Notes: generated by a model not told the origin, from the letters alone. A stretch of DNA of 64,000 bases from Candidatus Paceibacterota bacterium (GCA_035452965.1 DAOTCE010000002.1:309898-373897), one strand, 5' to 3'. Shown: positions 33,670 through 43,909, counted from the stretch's first letter. Numbers and translations: made by a program.

Positions 33670-35697
33670 TCAATTCCAGTTCGGACGATAGACAACGCCA
33701 GTGGAGTTCGTGCCGCCGCGTCCCATGACCGACGCCGCCAGGGTATAAGTCGCGCCGGGCCTCCGCGCGGGAAGGCGCAAAACGTAGGTCGGCCTGGCGG
33801 GGGTGACACCGGTGAATCCCGCGTGCGTGTCCCGATCAATCTCCACGCCGTTCTCCAGCAGTGCAGCCCACGCAATTTCCAGCCCGTGATTTCCCGTCTT
33901 CCAGCAGAAACTGACGTCAATTTCGCCCCGCGCGGTGACGCTGGAGGTGATGTCCCAGGTTCGCGTCTCATAGGTCGCGGGCGTTTGCGCGGGGATCCAC
34001 GTCCCGAGCTGGGGGGGCGTGGCGCTGGGATTATAGTTGACGCCCATCTGCGTGAGCCGTTGCTTGTGAACCACGAGACGGTTCGTAAAGTCCGTCCAGT
34101 TCTTCAACGCTGCCGAGGTCCAGTCCACTTCCGCAATGGCCGACAGGCGCGGGAACATCCTGAACTGCATATTCAGCAGGGAGGGAATCCGTTCGGTCCA
34201 GCAGGGGCCTTCGGCCCCAAGGATGTAATTGGTGTAAGCCGCCGGAAGATTCGCGGGAATGGGTTCGTAGGCGTACACGTCGGACAGCGGCGTGTAGCCC
34301 GACTGCGCAGGCGGCTCGTTGGACCAAAGCACACCGCTGCCGGCCGAGCCGCCGTTCTCATACTTGTTGATGTAGAGCGTCGCGCTGGGGGCCATGACAA
34401 CGTATTGCCGGTTGGTGGCCGTCTGCACGGCGCGGGTGTTCAGCCAATCCATCAGCGCCGCATTGGTCACTATGCCGCCGTTCATGATCTCGCTCCACCC
34501 CATCATCGTGCGGCCCTGGCTCTTGATCCAGTTGGCGATCTGCTGGGCGAAGTAGCCCTGGTACTTCTGCATGTCTGTGGTGCCCAAGGCGTTTGTCAGG
34601 GCCTGGTCGAGCGAATGTCTCCGCCAGTTGTCAAACTTCACCTCATCGCCTCCGATATGAATGTAAGGGCTCGGAAACACCTCCATTACCTCGGTGAGCA
34701 CGTCCTTCAGAAAGTCCATCGTCTCGGGGCGGGCAATGCAGAATACCCCACCCACGTAGCTCGTAACGTTCAGGCTGTACGGGCCGTTGTAGCAGGTGGG
34801 GCAGCCGCAGGCGAATTGCGGATAAGCAGCCAAAGCCGCTGACGAGTGCCCCGGCATCTCGATCTCCGGCACCACCATGATGTGCCGCTGGGCCGCGTAG
34901 GCCACGATCTCGCGCGCCTCGGCCTGGGTATAGAAGCCGCCGTAGTTGGTGCCGTCCCAGCACAGGCTCGCGCGCGGGTTCAGGTCCCACATCATATCCG
35001 TGCGCCAGGCGCCCACCTGCGTCAGCAGCGGCCATTTCCGGATCTCGAGCCGCCAGCCCGAATCGTCGTCCAGGTGCCAGTGGAGCACATTCAGCTTGTG
35101 CAGCGCCAACGCATCGAGCAGCACCTTGACCTCGTCCTTGGTGAAGAAATGCCGCACGCTGTCCAGCATGAATCCCCGCCACTGGAAGCGGGGCCAATCC
35201 CGGATATAAACGCAGGGCGCCGTCCACGGCACGCCCGTCACGGGTTGTGAGGAATAGATCTCCGGCGGCAGCAGCTGCAGCAGCGTCTGCACGCCGTAGA
35301 AAAGCCCCGCGGACGCCGGCGCGCGGATGACGACCGAGTTCGTTGCCACGGTCAGCTCATATCCCTCGGCGCCCAGGCTGCCGAGTGCGCTATTCGTTGT
35401 GAGAAGAATGGCGTCCGGCACTGCCGAAACCCCGGCGTTCGTCACGATTTGAAAGCGGTGACCGGTGGACTTAAAGAGGCTGGTCGCCAGATACTCTCCC
35501 GTTTCGCGCGCGGCGTCGTTCACGAGGATGCGCGTGGGGGCCAAGACGGGCGCGCCGGGTATGACCTGGGCCGGGCAGACGGTGAACGATCCTGCGTTGG
35601 TTTGCATCAACTGCGGCAGCGGAACGAGCGCCGGTGGCGCAGCGAACAGCCCCGCCGCCTGCAGCAGAAGCAAGATGCAAACGACTCGGGCTGTCAT
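33670..35697 (-). CDS. Exported GH20 beta-N-acetylhexosaminidase
   Basis: A 675-residue protein with a signal peptide (about 1-19). An N-terminal GH20b domain (about 20-155) precedes the catalytic barrel (about 160-500). The catalytic pair Asp351-Glu352 sits in HIGGDEVKF, the hallmark of the substrate-assisted mechanism; WRGFMLDSVRHFFTKDEVK and HWHLDDDSGWRLEI are further signatures. It removes terminal N-acetylglucosamine or N-acetylgalactosamine from glycans or chitin oligomers in the periplasm or outside. The C-terminal part (about 565-675) is a beta-rich accessory domain. The stop is followed six bases later by the NHL start. Confidence 0.93.
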   Translation of the reverse strand: MTARVVCILLLLQAAGLFAAPPALVPLPQLMQTNAGSFTVCPAQVIPGAPVLAPTRILVNDAARETGEYLATSLFKSTGHRFQIVTNAGVSAVPDAILLTTNSALGSLGAEGYELTVATNSVVIRAPASAGLFYGVQTLLQLLPPEIYSSQPVTGVPWTAPCVYIRDWPRFQWRGFMLDSVRHFFTKDEVKVLLDALALHKLNVLHWHLDDDSGWRLEIRKWPLLTQVGAWRTDMMWDLNPRASLCWDGTNYGGFYTQAEAREIVAYAAQRHIMVVPEIEMPGHSSAALAAYPQFACGCPTCYNGPYSLNVTSYVGGVFCIARPETMDFLKDVLTEVMEVFPSPYIHIGGDEVKFDNWRRHSLDQALTNALGTTDMQKYQGYFAQQIANWIKSQGRTMMGWSEIMNGGIVTNAALMDWLNTRAVQTATNRQYVVMAPSATLYINKYENGGSAGSGVLWSNEPPAQSGYTPLSDVYAYEPIPANLPAAYTNYILGAEGPCWTERIPSLLNMQFRMFPRLSAIAEVDWTSAALKNWTDFTNRLVVHKQRLTQMGVNYNPSATPPQLGTWIPAQTPATYETRTWDITSSVTARGEIDVSFCWKTGNHGLEIAWAALLENGVEIDRDTHAGFTGVTPARPTYVLRLPARRPGATYTLAASVMGRGGTNSTGVVYRPNWN

Positions 35698-35958
35698 GCA
35701 GACACCGGAAGCATGTGCATAATATGGGCCGCACAGTTATGGGAAAGCAAGCCCTTTGAGACCTAATTCTTGAATGAGGGTGGAAAGTGTTCTAATGTTG
35801 TCGTCGAAATTGACCCCAGTCATGAGCAAGTCCAGTAACCATGGGCTGGAGGTGCTGTATCGCACTCAAGGGAAAAGCAGCCGGAGCAACTTAATGAACT
35901 TCGGGAACAGGGCTTTGGGATTATGTGTTGTACACACTGGACGTCTCGCCGCTCGCAT

Positions 35959-38658
35959 ATGAAGACCAAAACCGCATTTCTCCCGCTCGCGCTCACGCTG
36001 GCCGCATTGGGATTTGGGCTATTTGCCATTCAGCCGGCTCAAGCCGCCGCCTGGGATACCAACAGCTCCATGACGGTCACGCGGCAGATTCATACCGCCA
36101 CCTTGCTGCCCAGCGGCAAGGTGCTGGTTGCCGGGGGCTTTAGCAGCGGTGGCGCCACGAACAGCACCGAGCTCTATGACCCGGCCACTGGGAAGTGGGC
36201 GGCCACCGGCGCGCTGATCACCTCGCGCGGGTATCACACAGCGACTCTGCTCCCCAGCGGGAAGGTCCTGGTCGTCGGCGGCTACAACGGCGCAGCCGGC
36301 TTTCTCCCCAGCGCGGAACTCTATGATCCCGCCACCGGGATATGGACGGCCACTGGCGGGATGACCGCCGCGCGTTACGGCCACACCGCCACCTTGCTGA
36401 CCAATGGGCTGGTGCTGGTTACCGGCGGCACGAACAGCACCAGCGGTACCTTGGGGAGCGCAGAGATCTACGATCCCGCCGCCGGGATCTGGACCACTTC
36501 GGGCGTGATGAGCACCGCGCGCGCGTACCACACCGCGACATTGCTGCCGGATGGGAGGGTGCTGGTCGCGGGAGGCAGAAACGCCGGCGTTACCTACCTG
36601 GCGAGCGCGGACCTCTACAACCCGGCCAGCCGGACCTGGGGAGCGGTCAACTCGCTGAATACCGGACGCAACAGCCATACGGCGACTCTGCTGCCCAATG
36701 GCAAGGTGCTGGTCGCGGGAGGAAACGCCAGCGGCAATAGCGCGGAACTTTACAATCCCACCAACGGGATGTGGGCAGTCACCGGCGCGGTCCCCCTGAC
36801 GCGCGCAGGACACACGGCCAACCTGTTGCCCAGCGGGCTGGTGCTGGTCGCCGGGGGCTATGGCGGCGGCTTTCTGTCCAGCACGGCGCTCTACGATCCC
36901 GTTGCCGGATCCTGGGCAAACCTCGACGTGCTGGCCACCGCGCGCGCGAATCACACCGCCACCTTGCTGCCCAATGGCAGCGTGCTTATCGCCGGCGGTT
37001 ATGGCGCCGGCATCCTTTCCAGCGTGGAATCGTTCGATCCGGCGTTAGGCACGTGGCCGTCGCAGGGCCTGCTCAATGCGCATCGCGGAAGCCACACGGC
37101 GACCCTCCTGCCCGATGGCAAAGTCCTCGTCGCGGGGGGCACCAGTGACGGTAATGCCGGTCTTGCCAGTTCGGAGTCGTTCGACACGGCTGCTGGGGCA
37201 TGGACGACGCGCGGCTCGCTGGCCGGCGCGCGCGCCGGCCACACCGCAACCTTGCTTCCCAACGGGAAGGTGCTGGCCGCCGGCGGCTATGGCGGCGGCT
37301 ATCTCGCCAGCGCGGAGCTGTTCACTCCGGCCGGCGGAACGTGGACGGCTGCCAACCCAATGGCCGTCGGGCGCGCGTTTCACACCGCCACATTGTTGCC
37401 AAGCGGGAAGCTGCTGATCGCGGGAGGCCAAGGCAACGCCGGAGCCACCAACAGCGCTGAACTCTATGACCCGGCCAGCGGAAACTGGGCTGCTGCCGGT
37501 TCGCTCCTCACCGCGCGCTACTCCCACACCGCCACCTTGCTGTCGAACGGCAAGGTGCTGGTTGCCGGCGGCACGAACAGTACCAGCGGCGCCCTTAGGG
37601 TCGCGGAGCTCTACGATCCAGCCGTCGGAACCTGGACGGCGACCGGCTCACTCACCAACAAGCGCTGGGGTCACACGGCCACTCTGCTCCCCAATGGCAA
37701 GGTGCTGGTCGCAGGAGGCGCTGACGCGACCGACTCGATTTCCACTGCGGAGCTCTACGATCCGGCCGCCGGCACGTGGACGCCAACGGGGAAGATGACC
37801 ATTTCCCGCAACGGCCATCGAGCCGCCTTATTGCTCAACGGCGAAGTGCTGGTTGCCGGGGGCTACTATCGCAGCAATAGCTTTCTCGGCATCTACCTAT
37901 TCAGCGCGGAGCTCTACCAACCGGCCAGCGGGAAGTGGACGGAGACCGCCGGGTTGACGGTTGCCAGCGGGGGGCATACAGCGACCTTGCTGCCTGACGG
38001 GCGCGTGCTGCTTGCGGGAGGCTACAACCCCGGCATCGTTCCCGCTTATCTCCACCGATGGGAGCTGTACGAAGCCGGTTTGGGCTTTACCAACTCCTGG
38101 CGGCCCAGGGTCAGCGGTGGCACCACGCCGCTTAAGCTGGGTGGAAGCCTCACGCTGACCGGCGCCGTCTTTCGGGGCATCTCCGAAAGCTCCGGCGGCA
38201 ATGGTCCCCAGAACTCGGCCTCCGGTTATCCGCTGGTGCAGTTGCGCGCCCTGGAAAACGAGCAGTCCCTGTTCCTGCTGTCCGCCCCCGGCACAAACTG
38301 GTCGGCCGCGACATTCACCTCCGCGCCAGTCTGGGGCTTCCCGCCCGGCTACGCGCTGGCCACAGTCTTCGCGAACGGCATCGCCAGCACCGGCAGTGTG
38401 CTCAACATCAGCATTCCCGTTCCAACTACGACCAGGCTCACCAACCCCAAACGGCTGACCAACGGCGCCTTCCAATTCTCCTTCACCAACAGTTCGGGAG
38501 CACTTTTCAGCGTGCTAGCCAGCACGAACCCGGCGCAACCCCTCAACACTTGGGTGGTGCTAGGCGGTGTCACGGAAGCCGCCCCCGGCCAGTTTCAGTT
38601 CACCGACCCGCAGGGCGCCAACTTCATCCGCCGTTTCTACCGCCTCCGTTCGCCGTAA
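35959..38658 (+). CDS. Secreted kelch-type beta-propeller protein, 14 repeats
   Basis: An 899-residue protein from ATG 35959 with a clear signal peptide (about 1-30, ending IQPAQA). Residues 35-700 consist of 14 copies of a unit of about 47-52 residues with the core HTATLLPSGKVLVAGG then AELYDPATG.W, the kelch/galactose-oxidase propeller pattern. A domain (about 705-810) resembling the C-terminal Ig-like domain of galactose oxidases follows, then an end module closing with FYRLRSP. Active-site residues of galactose oxidase were not found. It likely binds surface glycans or proteins. The DNA is repetitive across 36080-38060. Confidence 0.85.
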   Translation: MKTKTAFLPLALTLAALGFGLFAIQPAQAAAWDTNSSMTVTRQIHTATLLPSGKVLVAGGFSSGGATNSTELYDPATGKWAATGALITSRGYHTATLLPSGKVLVVGGYNGAAGFLPSAELYDPATGIWTATGGMTAARYGHTATLLTNGLVLVTGGTNSTSGTLGSAEIYDPAAGIWTTSGVMSTARAYHTATLLPDGRVLVAGGRNAGVTYLASADLYNPASRTWGAVNSLNTGRNSHTATLLPNGKVLVAGGNASGNSAELYNPTNGMWAVTGAVPLTRAGHTANLLPSGLVLVAGGYGGGFLSSTALYDPVAGSWANLDVLATARANHTATLLPNGSVLIAGGYGAGILSSVESFDPALGTWPSQGLLNAHRGSHTATLLPDGKVLVAGGTSDGNAGLASSESFDTAAGAWTTRGSLAGARAGHTATLLPNGKVLAAGGYGGGYLASAELFTPAGGTWTAANPMAVGRAFHTATLLPSGKLLIAGGQGNAGATNSAELYDPASGNWAAAGSLLTARYSHTATLLSNGKVLVAGGTNSTSGALRVAELYDPAVGTWTATGSLTNKRWGHTATLLPNGKVLVAGGADATDSISTAELYDPAAGTWTPTGKMTISRNGHRAALLLNGEVLVAGGYYRSNSFLGIYLFSAELYQPASGKWTETAGLTVASGGHTATLLPDGRVLLAGGYNPGIVPAYLHRWELYEAGLGFTNSWRPRVSGGTTPLKLGGSLTLTGAVFRGISESSGGNGPQNSASGYPLVQLRALENEQSLFLLSAPGTNWSAATFTSAPVWGFPPGYALATVFANGIASTGSVLNISIPVPTTTRLTNPKRLTNGAFQFSFTNSSGALFSVLASTNPAQPLNTWVVLGGVTEAAPGQFQFTDPQGANFIRRFYRLRSP

Positions 38659-38668
38659 AGACCGCGGG

Positions 38669-40666
38669 TTAAGGCTTGTTCCCCGGCCGGGAGGTTCCAC
38701 TCCTGCTGGAGGACGAGCGCGAAGAATCAGGGCGCGGCTGGGTTGGCGGTGCCGAGCGGACCGGGGCGGTCTGCAACTGGCTTTTCGGTTGATAGACGTG
38801 TGAGCTGGCGGACGGGGCGGTGCTTGGCCGTGTTGTGGTTCGCGGCTGCGCCGCCATGCGGGCGTTGTTCAGCGCCGGCAGGCCCGAGTCAGACCGGTAG
38901 CCCGGCGCAGTGCGGATGCCTTGCTTCCAGTTTTCAGGCGCGCGCGGCGCGGTTACCGCGGGAGGTATGGTCGGGACGGCTTGCGTCGGGCGCGGGGCTG
39001 ACTGCACTTGCGGCGCCGGGGTGGGTCTGGCTTCCCGGGACACGGACGCGCTTCGTGGAGCCTGGGCCGAGGACGTTACCGGGGCCATCGAGGCGGCACT
39101 CGGTGCTGAATTAACTTGTGATGACGAAGCAGGCCTGGAGTCGCGGGACCAGTTCGAGGTTTGGGGCGCCCTGCCGGCCGGAGCGGCGGGTGTCGTCTGC
39201 GGCGCGGATGCGGGCCTGGCGCTACGTGACCAGTCCGACGTTGTCCGGGCGTTGTCCGGGCGTGTGGCCGGCGCGGATTTCATGGCGCTGGGCGTGGCTT
39301 GGGCTTGCTGTGAGGGCGCGGCCTTAACATTGCTCGACCAGGGCGAGGTCTTGGGCGACCCCAATGACGTTCTGCCCGCGGCGGCGCCGCCGCGGCTGGA
39401 GCTTGCGACCCGCTCGGTTTTGGCCGGCGCGCGGAGGGCGTGGCGAATGACCGGATTCTGCGCGTCAACTCTCTGCGCCTCCATGCGCGCGGGCCGGGCC
39501 GGCACCTCGAGGCGCGGCCGATAGACCACCGAACTGGCGCGCGTGGGCATCCGCTCCGGCCGGTCAGACCAGTCGCGCACGGTGGCTCGTGGAACGCGCC
39601 CGCGGGTGGCCGAGGAAACGCGGTCATACGGAATGCCCCGGTGCTCTATCCGGTTGTTGTGCACGACATAGTTGTTGATGATAGTGGTTTGGTTGTAGAT
39701 GTTCTGGACGCGCGCCGGCGGCAGGCAACGCCGGTGCAGGTCGCGGTGGTGGAAGTCGCCAAAGGAGACGAACAGGAACGCATCGCTGCCCAGGCCAAAC
39801 CCGAAGCTCGCACCGACGCTAACGCCGTTATAGCGCCAGCCCAGGTGCAAATCAAACGTGGAGTGCGGCGGCAACGGCGCCCAGCCGTAGCAGTCGGCGC
39901 CCGAGCGCCAAGTCACCCACGCGGGCCCCCAGACCCGGTCCGGCATCCAAACCCAGCCGCAACGCGCGTGCATGTGCCAGCGGCCATAGTGGAACGGGGC
40001 CCAGCCCCAGGAGTACGAGGATTGCCAATACCAGCCGTAATCGGAATAGATCCAGTGTCCGCCGTCACAGTAAGGCCGCCAGCCGCGGCGCAGCACGACC
40101 GCCGTAGGCTGCCAGCACCAGCCGTAACCATCCAGTTGGACCCAGGTGCCATAGGGTGCCAGGTCGTTGTAGAAATACGTCACGTCGGGCGGCGGGCTGC
40201 TGACATAGACCGGCGCGGGAGCAGCGGCCACGGTGGGCGCGGGCGGTGCTGTCGGCGCCGGAGCGACTGCGGCCGGCGCGGCCGGAGCCGGACTGGCGGC
40301 GGCTGGGGCGTATTGCTGCGGCTGGCCGCGCAGCGTGCTGTCATGGTTCAGCATGGCCGAGGTGACTTCGGGAGAGAGCCCAAGGTCCTTGAGATAAAGA
40401 ACGTCGTCGGCTGAAAGGTTGAATGCGGCTTGTGAATTCTTGATGTAGGCCAGGACCACCTCATCCCCAACGCCCGAGCTGGCGAGTTTCACCACCTCCG
40501 CCGCTCCCGGCGAGAGGGTAGCGGGGACTTCCACCAACGCCCTCTCCGGCACGCCCGGGGGTGGGGCCTCCGGCGCTTGGGCCAGGCCGGACAACGATGG
40601 AAGGGCCAATAGTGCAACCAACCCGAACCATTTCGTAGTTTTCATAATATGCGCACTCGCGTTCAT
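38669..40666 (-). CDS. Exported DUF6600 protein with long basic disordered tail
   Basis: A 665-residue protein from ATG 40666 (an ATG at 40645 is the alternative and gives a shorter signal peptide, MKTTKWFG to LAQA). Residues 40-110 hold a helical unit (VVKLASSGVGDEVVLAYIKNSQAAFNLSADDVLYLKDLGLS). Residues 165-265 are the DUF6600 domain, rich in Trp, Tyr and Gly (PYGTWVQLDGYGWCWQP, YGWYWQSSYSWGWAPFHYGRW). From about 330 on the chain is Ala/Pro/Ser/Arg-rich and disordered. No enzyme motif is visible. It is convergent with the kelch gene, 10 bases apart. Confidence 0.75.
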   Translation of the reverse strand: MNASAHIMKTTKWFGLVALLALPSLSGLAQAPEAPPPGVPERALVEVPATLSPGAAEVVKLASSGVGDEVVLAYIKNSQAAFNLSADDVLYLKDLGLSPEVTSAMLNHDSTLRGQPQQYAPAAASPAPAAPAAVAPAPTAPPAPTVAAAPAPVYVSSPPPDVTYFYNDLAPYGTWVQLDGYGWCWQPTAVVLRRGWRPYCDGGHWIYSDYGWYWQSSYSWGWAPFHYGRWHMHARCGWVWMPDRVWGPAWVTWRSGADCYGWAPLPPHSTFDLHLGWRYNGVSVGASFGFGLGSDAFLFVSFGDFHHRDLHRRCLPPARVQNIYNQTTIINNYVVHNNRIEHRGIPYDRVSSATRGRVPRATVRDWSDRPERMPTRASSVVYRPRLEVPARPARMEAQRVDAQNPVIRHALRAPAKTERVASSSRGGAAAGRTSLGSPKTSPWSSNVKAAPSQQAQATPSAMKSAPATRPDNARTTSDWSRSARPASAPQTTPAAPAGRAPQTSNWSRDSRPASSSQVNSAPSAASMAPVTSSAQAPRSASVSREARPTPAPQVQSAPRPTQAVPTIPPAVTAPRAPENWKQGIRTAPGYRSDSGLPALNNARMAAQPRTTTRPSTAPSASSHVYQPKSQLQTAPVRSAPPTQPRPDSSRSSSSRSGTSRPGNKP

Positions 40667-40938
40667 AATTAACCGATTAGACCGCCGGGGCGGAGCTTTA
40701 TTCAGCAGAACGGATCCGATTGATAACAGGGAGGATATAATCGGCAGGGACCGAAGTCTATTCTGAATGCCACCCCCTTTTTCGGCGTTCCGGGAGTTCG
40801 GCTGTTTTAGAGTTGGCAGCGCGCGGGGATGGTGCTTCACTCCGACACGTAGATGGCCGCCACGACGCCGACAAGCCTCGCCGGGCAAAGCCGCAATGAC
40901 TAACTCGAACGCGCACGAATAATCGAAGGAGAACAGAT

Positions 40939-42408
40939 ATGCTCACTAACGTTTCACGCAGGTGCTTCCTCAAATCAACTGCCGCCGGAGTGATTTCGGC
41001 CGGCGCGCTGGCCGCGTTGGCCGAGCGGCTGTCGGCCATGACCGCGACATCCGCGCTGGGGCCCAAGTCGAAGGTCCGCATCGGCAAGCTTTATCTTGGC
41101 CGCGAGCATCCCGGCTGGCCGACGCACAAGGTGGACGTGAACGCCGAGATGAAGCAGTTCGAGGCCGAGTTGGGCAAGCTGGGCGCGGGCCTGGCCGACG
41201 TGGAGTTCGTCGAAGGCGGCTTGATCGCCAGCAACGAGCAGCTGGCGGCGGCCAAGGAGAAGTTCAAGGGCGTGGACGGCATCCTGGTCGTCCACCTGAC
41301 GATGGGCATCGGGGCGCAGTTGCAGAGCTTGATGGAGTTGGGGATACCGATTGTGCTGTTTGCCCTGCCTTACACCGGCCATGAATGGCACACCATGGCC
41401 GGCTGGCAGCGCCAGGGCAAGCTGATCGAAGTGTTCCCCACCAGCCGCGTCGAGGACGTGCTGGTCGCCATCCGCCCCTTCCGGGCGATTCACCGGCTGA
41501 AGGAGGCGCGCGTGCTCCATGTGAGCAATGGGCCCGCCGACGCCGCCTACTGCCAGGCGCTCAAGGCCAAATTCGGCACGGAGATCATTTCTCTCACGCT
41601 GCCCGACTTGCAGAAAGCTTGCGCAGCCGCCGACCGCGGCGAAGCGATGGCCGACATGCGGCGCTGGATCAAGGAAGCCAGGAAGATTGTTGAGCCGACC
41701 AAGGAGGAAATCCTCAAGTCCTCGGTGATGTATATCGCGATGCGCGACCTGCTGGCGCAACACCAGGCGGTGCTCATCACCATGAACTGCCTCGGGATGG
41801 GATTAATGGACCGCGGCATGGGTTATCCGTGCCTCGGCTTCGTCCGCTTCAACAACATGGGCCTGGGCGGCGTCTGCGAAGCCGATTTGAAGTCGAGCAT
41901 GACGCACCTCATCTTTGTCAACCTCGTGGGCAAACCGGGCTTCGTGACCGACCCGGTGTTCGACGTGTCCACCAGCACGATCATCCACGCCCATTGCGTG
42001 GCCGCCACGCAGATGCTGGGGCCGGACAGCAAGGAGTCGCCCTACGATATCCGCAGCCACCTGGAAGATGGCCGCGGGGCGTCGCTCATGGTGAAGCTGC
42101 CGATCAAGCAGAAGGTGACCATGGCGCGGCTGCTCGGCACGGACAAGATGCTCTTCTCGACCGGCGACGCGGTGGATAGCCCGTTCGTCGAGCGCGGCTG
42201 CCGCACCAAGCTTACGGTGAAAGTGGACCACATAGACAAGTTCCTGGAGAACTGGTCGTCCGGCCTGCACCGGGTCATCTTCTACGGCGACCACACGCGG
42301 GACGTGCAGCGCTACTGCCGGTTCGCCCGGATCCGCCTCCTGAACGAAGGCACCGACGAGGTGCAGAAGGTGGACGGACTGGACTGGGACCCGCACGTGC
42401 ACGCGTAG
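40939..42408 (+). CDS. Tat-exported protein with sugar-isomerase (FucI/AraA-like) fold
   Basis: A 489-residue protein from ATG 40939, with ribosome site AAGGAG (40926-40931). The leader VSRRCFLKSTAAGVISAG is a twin-arginine signal. The body resembles the L-fucose/L-arabinose isomerase fold: VDGILVVHLTMGIGAQLQSL, PIVLFALPYTGHEWH, TMNCLGMGL, GGVCEADLKSSMTHLI and STIIHAHCVAATQM. Acidic and histidine residues (E in CEAD, H in HAHC) sit where metal ligands are expected. True isomerases are cytosolic, so export is unusual. It may be a binding protein or a periplasmic isomerase of a polysaccharide pathway. A paralogue is convergent with it, 19 bases away. Confidence 0.7.
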   Translation: MLTNVSRRCFLKSTAAGVISAGALAALAERLSAMTATSALGPKSKVRIGKLYLGREHPGWPTHKVDVNAEMKQFEAELGKLGAGLADVEFVEGGLIASNEQLAAAKEKFKGVDGILVVHLTMGIGAQLQSLMELGIPIVLFALPYTGHEWHTMAGWQRQGKLIEVFPTSRVEDVLVAIRPFRAIHRLKEARVLHVSNGPADAAYCQALKAKFGTEIISLTLPDLQKACAAADRGEAMADMRRWIKEARKIVEPTKEEILKSSVMYIAMRDLLAQHQAVLITMNCLGMGLMDRGMGYPCLGFVRFNNMGLGGVCEADLKSSMTHLIFVNLVGKPGFVTDPVFDVSTSTIIHAHCVAATQMLGPDSKESPYDIRSHLEDGRGASLMVKLPIKQKVTMARLLGTDKMLFSTGDAVDSPFVERGCRTKLTVKVDHIDKFLENWSSGLHRVIFYGDHTRDVQRYCRFARIRLLNEGTDEVQKVDGLDWDPHVHA

Positions 42409-42427
42409 GCGGGCCCTGCCAGAGACG

Positions 42428-43909
42428 CTAGCAATTGCCCCGCACTTCCAGTTCGTAGAGCCGGGCGAGTGTCTTGAGGTGCGCGGCAAAGTCGCCGCAG
42501 TACAGGATCGGGTGCGGCCCGCCGTAGATGGTGCAGATGTCTTTCACGTCCGGCACCTTGACCAGGACGCGGGTCGCGCATCCGCCCGTCGGCGGGCAGG
42601 TGGGAGAGGAGACCAACTGGCCGCGCCAGGCATCCAACTGCTTCTTGCCGCTGTGATACTTGCACAGCGTGACGGTCTCGCCCACCGGCCATTGCACGTC
42701 CAGCGCCAGCGTCTTGGGCAATTGATGGAAAAACGGGCGCAGGCTGTAGGGCGTTTCCTTCCCCTGCGGTCCGTGCAGGCGCGTGGTGCAGGTGCAATGC
42801 GCGCCGAAGTAGAGGTTCTGTTCGGTGTCGAACTCCGGGTTGTGCTGGAAGCCGCCCCGCCCGAAGCAATTGGCGCCCAGCATGAGCGTCAGGGAGGCGT
42901 TCAAGTCGTTCTCGCAGCCGCAGGGGCGGAGGGTGCCGTTGTTGAGGGCAAAACTCAGGCACGGTTTGCGGTGCTTGAGCATCAGGCACTCGATGGTGAT
43001 GGCGTCCGCGTCGTGCCGCTCCATGATCTTCTGCACGGCCGCGTGCGAGCGGACGGCATCGTGGAAGGCCGTTGGGCTCAGATCGGTGATGTGGCGCGCG
43101 CGGCTGCGCACAGACTTCGCCAGGCGCTCCATTTCCCGGGTTAACCGGGTCTCGTCGAAGAGGTGGTTGAATTCATCAGCCGGCACGCCACGGATGGCCA
43201 GGCCGAAGAAGGGTTCCGTCGTGTCGTGCCGCTCCTTAAACGGGCTTGCCACGCGCAGCAACCGGCTTTGCGCCATTCGGTTCATGGCATGGACGGCGCG
43301 CAAGCCGCGTTCCAGCGCGTCCCAGTTTTCGATGGAATGGATGTACTGCACGCGCGGCGCGGTCCGCAAATACTCGGGCGGGGCCTGGTGACTGGCGCCA
43401 ACGGGATGGTAGAGAATAATCGGCCCCTTCCAGGCTTCGAAGATGGGAAGCATCTTCTGGCTGAAGCTGTTCCAGAAGTTGAAAAGCAGCAGGGCGTCGG
43501 GCTTGTTGCTTTCGAGGCTGGCGAGGAAGGCGCGGATGCCCGCGTCGGTATAGAGCGCCTGCTCCTCGAGATCGATAGTAAGGTCGAGGCCCGCGGTGAG
43601 CCGGTTTAGCTGGGCGAGGAACTTCCTCTGCTGCTGTTCCGGTTCAAACTGATTGCCCGGCCAGGTGAACCACTCGTGCTGTTGCCAGCCGTCTTCGTTC
43701 TTGCCCGCAATCACGACCTCCGCCGGCGGGTAAAAGAACGCGCCGCGGATGAGGGCGGGTTTCTTCTTGCGCGGCGAGAGGATGAGGTTGTCTGGCGCCG
43801 CCTCCAAAGCGCCCATCGGCCACAGCGCCAGCCCGGCCAGCGCGCTGGTGGATTTGATGAAGGTGCGGCGGTCGCAGGGAGAGGAGAGTCCGTTACTGCT
43901 CAAATTCAT
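42428..43909 (-). CDS. Tat-exported sugar-isomerase-like paralogue
   Basis: A 493-residue protein from ATG 43909, with a Tat leader CDRRTFIKSTSALAGLAL. It resembles the convergent gene: PDALLLFNFWNSFSQKMLPIFEAWKGPIILYHP, ITIECLMLKHRKPCLSFA, GCENDLNASLTLML and NLYFGAHCTCTTRLHG match the corresponding blocks, including the E in GCEND and H in AHC. It therefore has the same fold and probable metal site. mpl lies 138 bases upstream in the same direction but is probably unrelated. Function cannot be named beyond an exported isomerase-like protein. Confidence 0.68.
   Translation of the reverse strand: MNLSSNGLSSPCDRRTFIKSTSALAGLALWPMGALEAAPDNLILSPRKKKPALIRGAFFYPPAEVVIAGKNEDGWQQHEWFTWPGNQFEPEQQQRKFLAQLNRLTAGLDLTIDLEEQALYTDAGIRAFLASLESNKPDALLLFNFWNSFSQKMLPIFEAWKGPIILYHPVGASHQAPPEYLRTAPRVQYIHSIENWDALERGLRAVHAMNRMAQSRLLRVASPFKERHDTTEPFFGLAIRGVPADEFNHLFDETRLTREMERLAKSVRSRARHITDLSPTAFHDAVRSHAAVQKIMERHDADAITIECLMLKHRKPCLSFALNNGTLRPCGCENDLNASLTLMLGANCFGRGGFQHNPEFDTEQNLYFGAHCTCTTRLHGPQGKETPYSLRPFFHQLPKTLALDVQWPVGETVTLCKYHSGKKQLDAWRGQLVSSPTCPPTGGCATRVLVKVPDVKDICTIYGGPHPILYCGDFAAHLKTLARLYELEVRGNC

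Noticed and set aside
36080..38060. Regularly spaced repeats that could suggest a CRISPR array
   Set aside because: The repeats are in frame, about 150 bases apart, and encode kelch units; there is no constant repeat with unique spacers.
39440..40414. Plus-strand frame opposite the DUF6600 gene
   Set aside because: Arg/Ala-rich shadow of a Trp/Pro-rich gene; no start context.
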